Assembly (NCBI GenBank): GCA_046346665.1
Contig: JAXMHQ010000009.1
Span: forward strand, 1 to 64,000
DNA: 64,000 nt
From: JAXMHQ01 sp046346665
Lineage (GTDB): Bacteria > Verrucomicrobiota > Verrucomicrobiia > Limisphaerales > JAXMHQ01
Direction of reading: 5' to 3'
The translations under genes and the position numbers were made by a program. The notes beneath the pieces are model-generated. The model had not been told where the DNA came from. It did no database searches and saw only the letters and a list, made by a program, of their open reading frames with translations. Shown here in pieces: positions 26,000-35,053 of the stretch; position 1 is the first letter of the stretch; every line of letters starts with the position of its first letter.

Positions 26000-26914
26000 A
26001 TGAGCAACCCGAAACCCGGCAATCCCGACATTCAACTGCAACATTCCGGCCGGCTATCGATCGGTTCGGGCAACGGCGGCCTGGAGCGAATCACATTGAA
26101 ATCCAGCCAGGCCAGCGCCGAGATTTATCCTCACGGCGCGCACGTCACCGGTTTCCAACTCGCCGAACAGCCGCCACTGTTGTTTCTCAGCCGGCTGAGC
26201 CCGTTCGCGCCGGGCAAGGCCATCCGCGGCGGTGTGCCGATCTGCTTACCGTGGTTCGGATCCCGCCCCGGTTCGCCCCTCGGGCACGGGTTCGCCCGCA
26301 TCACGCGCTGGGACATCCTGGGCTCCCGGGACCTGCCGCAGGGCGGAGTCGCCGTTCGATTCCGCCTGCCCGAAAATTCCGCATCGACCGGATGGCCGAA
26401 GTTCAACGCCGAATTCGAAGTCGCCGTCACCGACCGGCTCGAGATGGAATTGTCGGTTGAAAATCAATCAAACCAGCCGCTGGAGTACGAGGATTGTCTG
26501 CACACCTATTTTCACGTCGGAAACATCGCGCAGGTCACGGTGACCGGACTCGAATCCGCCTTCTACCTCGATAAAACCGACCAGAACGCGCGCAAACAGG
26601 AAGGCCGCGAGCCCATCCGCATCCTGCGCGAAACGAACCGCATCTACCCCGAAACCCCCGGCTCGATTGAAATCCGCGATGCGACTCTTCGTCGCGTCAT
26701 TCGAATCGATAGAACGGGGTCGCGGTCCACCGTGCTTTGGAATCCCTGGACCACGCAGCTCATGCCTGATTTTGATCCCGCCGAACACGCCTCGATGGTT
26801 TGTGTCGAGGCCGGCAATGTGGGTTCGGACCGCATCGTCCTTGCGCCGGGCGAAACGCACCGGCTCCGGGTTGCGCTGTCGAGTTCGCCACTGTCCGGCG
26901 CGGAGCGGTTGTAG
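26000..26914 (+). CDS. D-hexose-6-phosphate mutarotase (YeaD-like)
   Basis: 304 aa, aldose 1-epimerase superfamily beta-sandwich. It converts anomers of hexose 6-phosphates. The family signatures are GGVPICLPWFG, GHGFARITRWDI, the catalytic His pair region in CLHTYFHVGNI and the catalytic Glu in MVCVEAGNV. The frame opens with a GTG at 25991, but ATG 26000 follows ten bases after the previous stop and is preferred. It is cotranscribed with the hexapeptide protein. Confidence 0.9.
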   Translation: MSNPKPGNPDIQLQHSGRLSIGSGNGGLERITLKSSQASAEIYPHGAHVTGFQLAEQPPLLFLSRLSPFAPGKAIRGGVPICLPWFGSRPGSPLGHGFARITRWDILGSRDLPQGGVAVRFRLPENSASTGWPKFNAEFEVAVTDRLEMELSVENQSNQPLEYEDCLHTYFHVGNIAQVTVTGLESAFYLDKTDQNARKQEGREPIRILRETNRIYPETPGSIEIRDATLRRVIRIDRTGSRSTVLWNPWTTQLMPDFDPAEHASMVCVEAGNVGSDRIVLAPGETHRLRVALSSSPLSGAERL

Positions 26915-26918
26915 AAAA

Positions 26919-27000
26919 GGAAGAAGGCGGAATAGAGAATGCAGAATCCTGGCGGCCCGGGAGCAACCTGTTGCGATTTCTACATTCTTACTTCTGCCTT
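26919..27000. repeat. GAATAGAGAATGCAG-type palindrome
   Basis: Left AAGGCGGAATAGAGAATGCA and right TTTCTACATTCTTACTTCTG with GCCTT form imperfect arms of about 26 bases around a 30-base loop. It separates the mutarotase and helicase genes on the same strand. Confidence 0.55.
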
Positions 27001-27031
27001 GGCCGGGTGGCTGGTAATTTGAAGAACTCGA

Positions 27032-29191
27032 ATGATCAGCGGGGTTGAACATGAACCGTCGGGAATCGACCTGGTGTCGCAGGTCGAATCGATTTTTTCC
27101 CCGAGCGGCATCCTGTCCCGCGCCAGCAATTTTGAATTCCGCCCCCAGCAGCAGGCCATGGCCGTCGCCGTGGCGCGGGCGCTGCAGAACCGCGAACACC
27201 TCGCCGTCGAAGCGGGCACCGGCGTCGGCAAAAGCCTCGCTTATCTTGTCCCCGCCATCCTGTTCGCCATCGCCCGTCGCAAAAAAGCCGTCGTTTCCAC
27301 GCACACCATCAACCTGCAGGAGCAGCTCACGGAAAAGGATCTGCCGATGTTATCGAAGGTGCTGGGCGCGCTGCCGCAACCGGTGAAGTTCAATTTCACC
27401 ATGCTGAAAGGGCGCGGCAATTACCTCTGCACACGGCGCCTTCAGAAAGCCATGCAGCAGTCGGGCAACCTGTTCACCAGCTCCGAAGCCGAGGAATTGC
27501 AGCGCATCTACGAATGGTCCAAATCCACCCGCGACGGCAGCCTGTCGGATTTTGAAATCGAACCGGATCCCAAAGTCTGGAACCAGGTCTGCTCGGAACG
27601 CGGCCTGTGCTCGCCGAAACTCTGCGGGTTCCAATCCGATTTTGCCAAGGACCACGAGGCCTGCTTCTTCCAGCGCGCCCGGCACCGCATCCTGGCTTCC
27701 GACGTCCTGGTCCTGAATCACACGCTGTTCTTCACGCTGCTCGGCGGGCTGGACGAGGAAACCGAGGGCGGCATCCTGTTCAAGAACGATTTCGTCATCT
27801 TCGACGAGGCGCACCTGGTCGAAAGTGTCGCGTCCAAACACATCGGGCTCAGCGTCTCGAGCGGCCAACTCCGGTACGCGCTGCAGCGCCTGTGGAATCC
27901 GCGCACGGAAAAAGGCCTGCTCGCCACCCTGCGCCAGGGCGCCGCCGTCAAACTGGTCGCCTCGCTGCTCGGGGAAGCCGACACTTTTTTCGCGAACGTC
28001 GAAAACGCCTGCGACGATCTCCAGCGCCGGCGCGCCGAGGAATCCCGCCCGGCGCGCGGCCGCGCGGGCGGGGGCCGATCCGACCGCGCCTGGACCGAGC
28101 TGCGCGTGCGCCGGCCCGAGCTGGTCCCGGACAACGTCACGCTGCCCATCCAGCGGCTGCGCGAAGCCATCAGCGACCTGGTCAAGCTGAGCGAGGACAA
28201 GGACATCGGGCAGGAACTGATGGAATGCAACCGGCGCCTGATGGAATTGCGGGAGGAGATCAAGCTGTTCCTCGAACAGGGCGCGCAGGAGCACGTCTAC
28301 TGGGTTCAACGCTCAGGAAAAGCACATAAGACGTTAGGCCTGAACGCCGCGCCCGTCGACGTCGCGGAATTCCTCCGGCGCCGCCTGTTCGAGTCCGACA
28401 CGTCCGTGATCCTCACCAGCGCCACGCTGTCCATGACCGCCGAGTCCGGCGAACCTGCCGCCGCCCCCGCGCCGCGATCCCGTCCAGGCCCGGCGCGCCC
28501 GGCCAATCCGCGGGGATCGGGCCTCGATTATTTCATCGGCCGCGTCGGGGCGGAGCGTGCGGTGCGGCTGCAGGTCGGGACGCCGTTCGATTACGCGAGC
28601 CAGATGAAGCTGTTTGTGGCCGGGAAGATGCCGGACCCGCGCGATGCCGGCTACGCCGCCGCGCTCGAGCAGCACATCGAACATTTCATCCGGCTCACGC
28701 ACGGAAAAGCGTTCGTGTTGTTCACGAATTACAAGCTGATGCAGGAGCTCGGCGAGCGGATGCAGCCGTTTTTCGACAAGCTCGGCGTCGCCTGTTTCAT
28801 CCAGGGCACCGGCACGCCGCGCTCGCTCATGCTGGAAAAATTCAAGGAGGACATCGACTCCGTGCTGTTCGGCACCGACAGTTTCTGGCAGGGCGTCGAC
28901 GTGCCCGGCGAGGCGCTCAGCAATGTCATCATCACGCGCCTGCCCTTCGCCGTCCCGGATCACCCGCTCATCGAGGCCCGCATCGAGGCCATCGAGGCGC
29001 GCGGCGGTGATTCCTTCCGCGAATTCTCCCTGCCCGAAGCCGTGCTTAAATTCCGGCAGGGCGTCGGACGCCTCATCCGGTCCAAAACCGACACCGGAAT
29101 CGTCGTGGTCCTCGACAACCGCATCCTCGCCAAGCCATACGGCCAGTCGTTCCTCGCCGCGATGCCGAAGTGCCCCCTCGAAGTAGTATAA
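27032..29191 (+). CDS. dinG: DinG/XPD-family ATP-dependent DNA helicase
   Basis: 719 aa superfamily 2 helicase. Walker A is in EAGTGVGKSLAYLVPA, the DEAH box in FVIFDEAHLVES, and a C-terminal motif VI in FRQGVGRLIRS. Four Cys between residues about 130 and 215 (YLCTRR, QVCSERGLC, LCGF, EACFF; more than four are present) fit the 4Fe-4S domain of DinG/XPD. Such helicases unwind 5'-3' forked DNA, R-loops and G-quadruplexes. A Pro/Ala/Arg-rich loop (PAAAPAPRSRPGPARPANPR) is inserted after LTSATLSM, which is not usual in E. coli DinG. The start at 27032 is the first ATG; a few residues either way are uncertain. Confidence 0.92.
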   Translation: MISGVEHEPSGIDLVSQVESIFSPSGILSRASNFEFRPQQQAMAVAVARALQNREHLAVEAGTGVGKSLAYLVPAILFAIARRKKAVVSTHTINLQEQLTEKDLPMLSKVLGALPQPVKFNFTMLKGRGNYLCTRRLQKAMQQSGNLFTSSEAEELQRIYEWSKSTRDGSLSDFEIEPDPKVWNQVCSERGLCSPKLCGFQSDFAKDHEACFFQRARHRILASDVLVLNHTLFFTLLGGLDEETEGGILFKNDFVIFDEAHLVESVASKHIGLSVSSGQLRYALQRLWNPRTEKGLLATLRQGAAVKLVASLLGEADTFFANVENACDDLQRRRAEESRPARGRAGGGRSDRAWTELRVRRPELVPDNVTLPIQRLREAISDLVKLSEDKDIGQELMECNRRLMELREEIKLFLEQGAQEHVYWVQRSGKAHKTLGLNAAPVDVAEFLRRRLFESDTSVILTSATLSMTAESGEPAAAPAPRSRPGPARPANPRGSGLDYFIGRVGAERAVRLQVGTPFDYASQMKLFVAGKMPDPRDAGYAAALEQHIEHFIRLTHGKAFVLFTNYKLMQELGERMQPFFDKLGVACFIQGTGTPRSLMLEKFKEDIDSVLFGTDSFWQGVDVPGEALSNVIITRLPFAVPDHPLIEARIEAIEARGGDSFREFSLPEAVLKFRQGVGRLIRSKTDTGIVVVLDNRILAKPYGQSFLAAMPKCPLEVV

Positions 29192-29272
29192 GAGTTTAGG
29201 AGTTTGAGAGTGACGGGTGACGGCTGGCGAAGCGACTCCCAAACTCCTAAACTGTTAAACTCCTAAACTATA
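29187..29272. repeat. AGGAGTTT-type periodic palindrome
   Basis: TATAAGAGTTTAGGAGTTTG on the left is inverted as AAACTCCTAAACTGTTAAAC and TCCTAAACTATA on the right; the unit spacing is 8 bp. It starts within the dinG stop codon region. The following 29273-29413 holds a GCCTT/AAGGC hairpin and an 8-bp ATTGGGCA/TGCCCAAT hairpin (29359-29387) but no gene. Confidence 0.65.
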
Positions 29273-29413
29273 ATGGGGGTCCGTGAAAGAACCGACAAAA
29301 AGAGTCTTGCCTTGAGAGGAAAGGCATTTAGAGTCACGAGACTGTCGGATTTGCGGGTATTGGGCATTTTACCGTGTGTTGCCCAATGCCCGCTGCTTCA
29401 TTTAACCCCTTGA

Positions 29414-30517
29414 TTACCAGACATCCACCGGCCCTTTGGGAACCGGGATGCGCTGCGCCGCGCCCTCGGCTGAACCCGGCGCCGTTGCCAGCGGGGGCGG
29501 ACGAAATCGCGGCAGCAATTCGCCCGAGCCATCCTCGAACTGCGAGCGCCATTTCCGGTAGGCGGCGAGCACGGAATAAAACTGGTCGCGGCTGGCGATG
29601 TGAACGACGTGCCGGTTGAACTCATTCACCGGACCGAACCGGCGCGCGTACCACGGCGCCACTTTCCGGAACATCCGGCAGCCGTGTTCCTCGCCAAAAA
29701 CCTCGATCATCAGGTCGAGATGGCGGCATAAAACCCGCACGCGCTCCTCGAATCCCGGCTCCGGCAGCAGTTCAGCCGCCGGATTCCGCAGGTGCTGCTC
29801 CGTGCGCCGGAAAATCCAGGGATCATAAAACGCGCCGCGCCCGACGCTGACGCCGGCGCACCCGGTGGATTCCAGCATGATCCGGGCGGCCTGGGGCGTC
29901 GTGATGTCGCCGTTGCCAATCACGGGGATTGATCGCACCGCCTCGACCACGCGCCGGATGCCGTCGAGATTGACCGTGCCGCCGAATCCCTGCTCGCGCG
30001 TCCGGCCATGAACAAACACAGCCGCCACGCCCACGTCCTCCAGCGCGCGCGCCAGGTCCGGCGCCGTGATGTTCGCCTCGTCCCAGCCGAGCCGCATCTT
30101 GGCCGTGACCGGGATTCGCACCGCATCTACCATCCCCTTCACCAGCCGCGCCGTCTTGTCCAGCTCGGTCATCATCGCCGAGCCGCCCCCCACCTTGCAC
30201 ACCTTCTTCACCGGGCAGCCCATGTTGATGTCCACCGACGAAACTCCGAGCGATTCCAGCAGCGCGGCCGCATCCCGCATTTCCTCCGGCACGGAGCCAA
30301 ACAACTGCACGGCGAGCGGCTGGTCGGCGGAGCGCGTTTCAATGAGCTTGAAGGCCTTTTCCCGGCGCTCAATCAGCGAACGCGCGTTGACCAGGTCGGT
30401 CGTCGCCAGTCCCAGCCCGCCCAATTCCCGCAACACCAGCCGGAACGGCAGGTTGGTGTAGCCCGCCAGCGGCGACAGGAACAGGTTCGTGCCCAGGTTG
30501 AGTTTGCCGATCTGCAT
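29414..30517 (-). CDS. dus: tRNA-dihydrouridine synthase
   Basis: 367 aa FMN-dependent reductase of tRNA uridines. N-terminal barrel motif LFLSPLAGYTNLPFRL, catalytic Cys in DINMGCPVKKVCKVGGGSAMM, RLGWDEANITAPDLA, VHGRTREQGFGG and the FMN-phosphate loop VIGNGDI plus GVSVGRGAF. The pattern is DusB-like. It differs from most homologues by Cys in KKVCK. ATG 30517 begins MQIGKLNLGTNLFLSPL as expected. The C-terminal 40 residues are an extra Pro-rich tail. Confidence 0.92.
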   Translation of the reverse strand: MQIGKLNLGTNLFLSPLAGYTNLPFRLVLRELGGLGLATTDLVNARSLIERREKAFKLIETRSADQPLAVQLFGSVPEEMRDAAALLESLGVSSVDINMGCPVKKVCKVGGGSAMMTELDKTARLVKGMVDAVRIPVTAKMRLGWDEANITAPDLARALEDVGVAAVFVHGRTREQGFGGTVNLDGIRRVVEAVRSIPVIGNGDITTPQAARIMLESTGCAGVSVGRGAFYDPWIFRRTEQHLRNPAAELLPEPGFEERVRVLCRHLDLMIEVFGEEHGCRMFRKVAPWYARRFGPVNEFNRHVVHIASRDQFYSVLAAYRKWRSQFEDGSGELLPRFRPPPLATAPGSAEGAAQRIPVPKGPVDVW

Positions 30518-30565
30518 ACAATCCAAAAGCCCGACCAAACTACACGACAGCCAGCCATCCCGAAA

Positions 30566-30623
30566 ACTGGATTATTGGATTTGTGGATTGGTGGATGGAT
30601 CCAATAATCCATCAATCCATTCA
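30566..30623. repeat. GGATT-octamer palindrome without loop
   Basis: GGATTATT, GGATTTGT, GGATTGGT, GGATGGAT on the left and CCAATAATCC, ATCAATCC, ATTC on the right, with nearly no loop and no central core. It lies between divergent genes. Confidence 0.7.
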
Positions 30624-30693
30624 AATGGGTGTTGCAGTCGCACCGCATCTCGCAATAATGACAAGGCGGGCAGCACGATTCGAGCGACGTTCA

Positions 30694-31302
30694 ATGACCG
30701 AGTGGAATATTCAATCGAGAGGCCGCGGGTGCCAGGCCTGCGGCAAGGCATTTGTGGACAAGGAAGCGTATCACACGCTTTTGTTCGATGAAAAGGCGGG
30801 CTTCGAACGTTCCGATGTGTGCGGCTCCTGCTGGGAGCGGCAGTTCGCCGAGAGCCGCGATCGCAAGGGATTCGTCTCGTTCTGGCAGGGTATTTACACC
30901 GCCCCGCAGCCGCCGGTGGAAACAATCAAGAAGGAAACCGCCGAAACCCTCCTGCGCAAACTGATCGAGCTGAACGACCCGCACTATCTTCCCGCCGGCT
31001 TCATCCTGGCGGTCATGCTCGAACGGAAACGCCTGCTCAAAGTCAAGGAACAGCTCGTCCGCGACGGCCAGAGAATTTTCATCTACGAACAACCCTCGAC
31101 CGGCGACGTGTTCACCATCACCGATCCCAACCTGCGCCTCGACCAGTTGGAACAGGTGCAGCGCGATGTCGCGGGCCTGCTCGAACACGGACTGAATCCA
31201 CCCGCGCCCGATGCCGCGCCGGAAGCGCCGCCGGCCGACGCGGCCCCCGCGCCGGAGGCTGAGCCGGCCAATTCCACCGAAGCGCTCGCGAAACCGGAGT
31301 AG
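30694..31302 (+). CDS. putative zinc-binding protein of unknown function
   Basis: 202 aa, not recognised. Two Cys pairs, CQACG near residue 13 and CGSCW near residue 43, with KEAYHTLLFDEKAGFERSDV between them look like one treble-clef or rubredoxin-like zinc site. A helical middle part (LLRKLIELNDPHYLPAGFIL, AVMLERKRLLKVKEQLVRDG) and an Ala/Pro/Glu-rich tail follow. ATG 30694 puts the first Cys pair close to the N-terminus. rnc begins 5 bases after the stop, so a role near RNA metabolism is possible but unproven. Confidence 0.75.
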   Translation: MTEWNIQSRGRGCQACGKAFVDKEAYHTLLFDEKAGFERSDVCGSCWERQFAESRDRKGFVSFWQGIYTAPQPPVETIKKETAETLLRKLIELNDPHYLPAGFILAVMLERKRLLKVKEQLVRDGQRIFIYEQPSTGDVFTITDPNLRLDQLEQVQRDVAGLLEHGLNPPAPDAAPEAPPADAAPAPEAEPANSTEALAKPE

Positions 31303-31307
31303 GCCCC

Positions 31308-32051
31308 ATGGACACTCCGGCTCCGGATCTCCAGGAATTGCAGCGTCGCCTGGGCCACACCTTCCGCGATGCCGCGCTGCTCCAGCTCGCGCTCACCCAC
31401 CCCTCGGTCGCGCACGAACTCGGCGCGCCCACCCAGACCAACCAGCGCCTCGAATTCCTCGGCGACGCTGTCCTGCAACTCGTCCTCACCCGCGCGCTCT
31501 ACGAACGCTTCCCGGATTTCGAGGAAGGCCCGCTCACGAAGGCCCGCGCCAAACTCGTCAACCGCCGCACCCTCGCCGAACACGGACGCGACCTCGGCAT
31601 CGGACAACACCTCGCCCTCAGCCGCGGCGAGGAAATGCACGGCGGCCGCGAACGCCCGTCCGCCCTCGCCGACGCCTTCGAAGCCGTGCTCGGCGCGCTG
31701 TTCCTCGACGGCGGATTCGACGTCGCCCGCGAATTCATCCTCGGCCGGTTCCAGGCCGCGTTCGGAAATCTCGGCTCCATTCCCATTCTCGAAAATCCCA
31801 AGGGCGAACTCCAGGAACTGCTCCAGGCGGTCTCGGTGGAAGCCCCGCAATATCACGTCGTCTCCGCCACCGGCCCCGACCACGACCGGGTGTTCGAATG
31901 CACCGTCCACCACGGCGGCGTCGAGCTGGCGCGCGGATCGGGCAAGAGCAAGAAAGCGGCTGAAACCGAAGCGGCCCACGCCGCGCTCAAGAAATTGCGC
32001 GAACAAATGAGCGCCGCCGCACCGGCCGCGCCCGAGCTCCCTCAGCCATGA
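31308..32051 (+). CDS. rnc: ribonuclease III
   Basis: 247 aa. The endonuclease domain carries the signature NQRLEFLGDAVLQLVLTRAL and the second acidic pair in DAFEAVLGALFLDGG, giving the two-metal site that cuts double-stranded RNA. A C-terminal dsRNA-binding domain follows from about residue 165 (NPKGELQELLQAVS ... GSGKSKKAAETEAAHAALKK). Length and order are standard. The 3' end overlaps the aminotransferase start by ATGA. The palindromic repeats of this genome, if transcribed, would be natural substrates; that is inference. Confidence 0.95.
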   Translation: MDTPAPDLQELQRRLGHTFRDAALLQLALTHPSVAHELGAPTQTNQRLEFLGDAVLQLVLTRALYERFPDFEEGPLTKARAKLVNRRTLAEHGRDLGIGQHLALSRGEEMHGGRERPSALADAFEAVLGALFLDGGFDVAREFILGRFQAAFGNLGSIPILENPKGELQELLQAVSVEAPQYHVVSATGPDHDRVFECTVHHGGVELARGSGKSKKAAETEAAHAALKKLREQMSAAAPAAPELPQP

Positions 32052-33316
32052 ACCCCGCCTGGTCTTCCGCCAGTGCCCTCTCGGGGCTCGGCCGACGCAC
32101 GGAAGATCCGCCGATCACCTGGCTCATGCACATGGCCCTGGCCCGACCCGGGCTCGTGTCCCTGGCCGCCGGGTTCACCGACAACGACACCCTGCCCGTG
32201 CGCGAGGTCGCGCGGTTGATCAATCGGATGTCGAAAACCCGCGCCGGCCGTGCCGCGCTCCAATACGGCACCACCCAGGGCGATCCCGAATTGCGCGACC
32301 GCACCGCGCGTCGCCTCGCCGCCGCGGACCGCGTCGCCTGCGACCCCGCCCGACTGCTCATCACCAGCGGCTCGCAACAATTGCTCTACCTCGCCCTCGA
32401 AGCCCTGTGCGATCCCGGCGACCTCGTCCTCGTCGAGGACCCCACCTATTTCGTGTTCCTCGGCATCCTCCAAAGCCGCGCCATTCGCGCGCGCGGCATC
32501 CGGCTGGATCCCGACGGAATCAACCTCGCCCACCTGGAATCCGTTCTGGACCAGTTGAAACGCCGCGGCGAACTGCCCCGGCTCAAGGCACTGTACCTCG
32601 TCAGCTACTTTCAGAATCCCACGGGCACCACGACCGCGTTTGAGAAAAAGGCCGGCGCGCTGAAGCTGCTCCGCCGCTACGAACGCGCCGCCGGACATCC
32701 GATTTACCTCATCGAAGACGCCGCCTATCGTGAATTAAGATTCCATGGCGGCGATGTCCGGTCCGCCCTCGCCGCGCCTGGCGGACGCGACCGCGTTCTC
32801 TACGCCGGCACTTACAGCAAACCCTTCGCGACCGGCGCCCGCGTCGGGTTCGGCCTCCTGCCGGGGCCGCTGTTCCAGGCTGCCCTGCGCATCAAGGGCA
32901 ACCACGACTTCGGCACCTCGAACCTGCTCCAGCGCCTGCTCGCCGGGGCGATCGGGTCGGGCGACTACGACCGGCACCTGGGAGTTTTGCGGTCGCGCTA
33001 TGCGCGGAAGGCGCGGGTGATGCAGGCCGCCCTGAAAGCCCATGTTCCGGCCGCGGTCGGCTGGCGCGAACCGAACGGCGGATTGTATATCTGGGCCACG
33101 CTGCCGCCCGGCGTGAGCGCCGGCGCCCGCTCGCGTGTGTTCCAAAAATCCCTGAAACGCGGCGTCCTCTACGTGCCCGGCGAATTGTGCTTCGCGCCGG
33201 ACCGCGCCCGCCCCATCTCCCGCAACGGACTCCGCCTCAGCTTCGGCGGCGCGCCGGAAGCCGATATCCGGAAGGGAATCGAGCGGCTGGGAAGCGTTCT
33301 CAGCGGAGCGAGGTAA
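32048..33316 (+). CDS. PLP-dependent class I/II aminotransferase
   Basis: 422 aa, fold type I aminotransferase of the MocR/LysN/2-aminoadipate type. Visible are LITSGSQQLLYLALEAL, LVEDPTYFVFLG, YLVSYFQNPTG, LIEDAAYRELRF and the PLP Lys in YAGTYSKPFATGARVGFG. There is no N-terminal GntR domain, so it is an enzyme and not a MocR regulator. Substrate specificity (2-aminoadipate, aromatic or branched-chain) cannot be decided. It overlaps rnc by four bases. Confidence 0.9.
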   Translation: MNPAWSSASALSGLGRRTEDPPITWLMHMALARPGLVSLAAGFTDNDTLPVREVARLINRMSKTRAGRAALQYGTTQGDPELRDRTARRLAAADRVACDPARLLITSGSQQLLYLALEALCDPGDLVLVEDPTYFVFLGILQSRAIRARGIRLDPDGINLAHLESVLDQLKRRGELPRLKALYLVSYFQNPTGTTTAFEKKAGALKLLRRYERAAGHPIYLIEDAAYRELRFHGGDVRSALAAPGGRDRVLYAGTYSKPFATGARVGFGLLPGPLFQAALRIKGNHDFGTSNLLQRLLAGAIGSGDYDRHLGVLRSRYARKARVMQAALKAHVPAAVGWREPNGGLYIWATLPPGVSAGARSRVFQKSLKRGVLYVPGELCFAPDRARPISRNGLRLSFGGAPEADIRKGIERLGSVLSGAR

Positions 33317-33320
33317 GGGT

Positions 33321-33541
33321 TTGTTGGATCAAAAGATTCCTGGATGGCGTCCGCGCGGAAGTCTTCCCACTAGAGCGATTTCAAGAAAACTGTAGCCGTT
33401 TATTTATCCGCAGATTTCGCAGATGAACACAGATTATCTGAGAAATCTGTGTAATCTGCGGATGCTCTTTCAGGCACTTGCCGGCTATGGTTTAATTTGA
33501 ATCGCTCTAATCCACAAATCCAACAATCCATCCATCCAGCA
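33321..33541. repeat. large composite palindrome with central core
   Basis: Outer GGATT octamers (TTGTTGGATCAAAAGATTCC on the left, AATCCACAAATCCAACAATC on the right). The core in inverse orientation, CCGCGCGGAAGTCTTCCCA (33351-33369), follows the left arm directly. Then come TAGAGCGATTTCAA/TTTGAATCGCTCTA (33371-33384 and 33496-33509) and an inner CCGCAGATTTCGCAGATGA/ AATCTGTGTAATCTGCGG pair (33408-33462). Four palindromic layers are nested here. Confidence 0.7.
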
Positions 33542-33545
33542 AGCT

Positions 33546-33890
33546 TCATCCCGGCGGCCAGCTCATCTTCCGGCCGCCCAGGATGTGGCAGTGCAGGTGG
33601 GGGACGGCTTCGCCGGCGTCGGCGCCGTTGTTGAACACCAGCCGGTAGCCGTTTTTCTTGAGACCCAGTTTCGACGCGACTTCGCCCGCCTTGAGCAGCA
33701 GGTGACCGAGAACCTGCTGATCCTCCGGCTTCGCCTCCGCGATCCGCGGGATCGGCTTCTTCGGGATGATCAGCACATGGATCGGCGCCTGGGGCTTGAT
33801 ATCGCGAAACGCGATGACGTGCTCGTCCTCGTATTCGATGGTCGCGGGAATCTCGCGCGCGATGATTTTTTCGAAGAGGGTTTTGCTCAT
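33546..33890 (-). CDS. HIT family nucleotide-binding protein (HINT-like)
   Basis: 114 aa. Histidine triad HLHCHILGG near the C-terminus, plus IIAREIPATIEYEDEHVIAF and HVLIIPKKPI typical of the HINT branch that hydrolyses nucleoside phosphoramidates. The start ATG 33890 gives MSKTLFEKIIAREIP as in homologues; the frame upstream to 34001 overlaps the previous gene and is rejected. It is the last gene of a minus-strand operon (nrdR, unknown gene, HIT) with an 8-base gap. Confidence 0.93.
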   Translation of the reverse strand: MSKTLFEKIIAREIPATIEYEDEHVIAFRDIKPQAPIHVLIIPKKPIPRIAEAKPEDQQVLGHLLLKAGEVASKLGLKKNGYRLVFNNGADAGEAVPHLHCHILGGRKMSWPPG

Positions 33891-33898
33891 GCGGCGGG

Positions 33899-34468
33899 CT
33901 ATTCGACGACCAGGGCGGTTTCGCGTCGGCCGGATTCCGCGCACAGGCAATTGCGGAGAAAATCCACGATCTGGCTGTGCAGCGTCCGGCAGCGCGGACA
34001 CCAGCGCCGGGCGCCGGTCAGCGTCTTCACGCAGCCGCGCAATCCGCGGAACCGCACCATGGCGGGCGCCTGCTCGAGTTGATGCCGCAATTCATCACGC
34101 AGTTTGCCGAAGAAAAACAATTCCCAGCCCTCGCCGGATTCGCGCGCCAGTCGCAACAGATCCGACTCCAACACGCGGCGCGATTCCGGCTCCGGCCCCG
34201 ATTCCGATTCCGGCGCGGCCGCGGCGAAATCGAATCCGCGCAACACGCGCTCGAGCGCCCCGGCGAATTCGCCGACGGTGATTGTCTCGCGCCCGAGTTC
34301 GTGTTTGAAATAATGAAAGACGGCATTGGTGGCGTGCTTGACGAATTCCGGGTCGAACATTCCCGCCTGTTCGCCAGACAATTCCACCGAGATCATCTCC
34401 GCCGTGAACGGCACGCTTTCACCCGTCGCCATCTGGAACATCAGGCAATCCCAGGCCAGTGTGATCAT
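33899..34468 (-). CDS. conserved-looking protein of unknown function in the nrdR operon
   Basis: 189 aa, not recognised. It has an acidic N-terminal part (MITLAWDCLMFQMATGESVP), a helical middle (FVKHATNAVFHYFKHELGRE), and a Cys-containing stretch near the C-terminus (RRWCPRCRTLHSQIVDF, then RNCLCAES) that could bind a metal. No signal peptide or membrane segment. Its start overlaps the nrdR stop by ATGA and the HIT gene follows after 8 bases, so the operon link is firm even though the role is unknown. Confidence 0.78.
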   Translation of the reverse strand: MITLAWDCLMFQMATGESVPFTAEMISVELSGEQAGMFDPEFVKHATNAVFHYFKHELGRETITVGEFAGALERVLRGFDFAAAAPESESGPEPESRRVLESDLLRLARESGEGWELFFFGKLRDELRHQLEQAPAMVRFRGLRGCVKTLTGARRWCPRCRTLHSQIVDFLRNCLCAESGRRETALVVE

Positions 34469-34920
34469 TGCTTCGCCTCCAGCTTTTTGACTTCATGCAC
34501 GAAATCCGTCGCCTCCTGGAATCGCCGGTACACACTCGCGAACCGCACATACGCGACCTCGTCGATCCCCCTCAGCGCCGCCATCACCAGCTTGCCGATC
34601 ATTTCCCCGGGCACTTCCTGCTCATACTTGCTCGTGATCTCATCCACAATCCGGTCCACCAAATCCTCCATCACCTTCGGACTGATCGGCCGCTTCTGAC
34701 ACGCCTTCTTGATTCCCGACAACAATTTCTCCTTCGAAAATTCCTCATGCCGCCCGTCCCGCTTCAACACCATCAAACCCTCATGCTCAATCTCCTCGTA
34801 AGTGGTGAATCGAAATCCGCAGGAAATGCACTGACGCCGACGACGAATGGTGGCCCCCTCCCGAGAAGCCCGCGAATCGATCACTTTATCGTCCTGACAT
34901 CCGCATTTTGGGCAACGCAT
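34465..34920 (-). CDS. nrdR: transcriptional repressor of ribonucleotide reductase genes
   Basis: 151 aa. N-terminal zinc ribbon (MRCPKCGCQDDKVIDSRASR ... CISCGFRFTTYE) binds DNA; the following ATP-cone (LMVLKRDGRHEEFSKEKLLS) senses ATP/dATP. Length and order are exactly those of NrdR. ATG 34920 gives the standard start MRCPKC. No nrd gene is in this window, and I could not find a convincing NrdR box pair upstream. Confidence 0.95.
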   Translation of the reverse strand: MRCPKCGCQDDKVIDSRASREGATIRRRRQCISCGFRFTTYEEIEHEGLMVLKRDGRHEEFSKEKLLSGIKKACQKRPISPKVMEDLVDRIVDEITSKYEQEVPGEMIGKLVMAALRGIDEVAYVRFASVYRRFQEATDFVHEVKKLEAKQ

Positions 34921-35053
34921 AAACGGCCACACCTAATTGTGGTCGGAAACTAATTAGCATACCAAATGTTGGGGAGTCAAGCGCGACATTTCCAAAACTT
35001 ATTCACCGTCTGGGATTTAGAGCGGCGGCGCATTGACGCGAATGGCACGAAAC

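Noticed and set aside
29285..29345. tRNA or small RNA gene after dinG
   Set aside because: Some hairpins but no TPsiC-loop, anticodon arm or acceptor pairing that fits a tRNA.
30566..30623. CRISPR-like array from regularly spaced GGATT units
   Set aside because: Units are 8 bp, adjoining and inverted in the second half; there are no unique spacers or cas genes.
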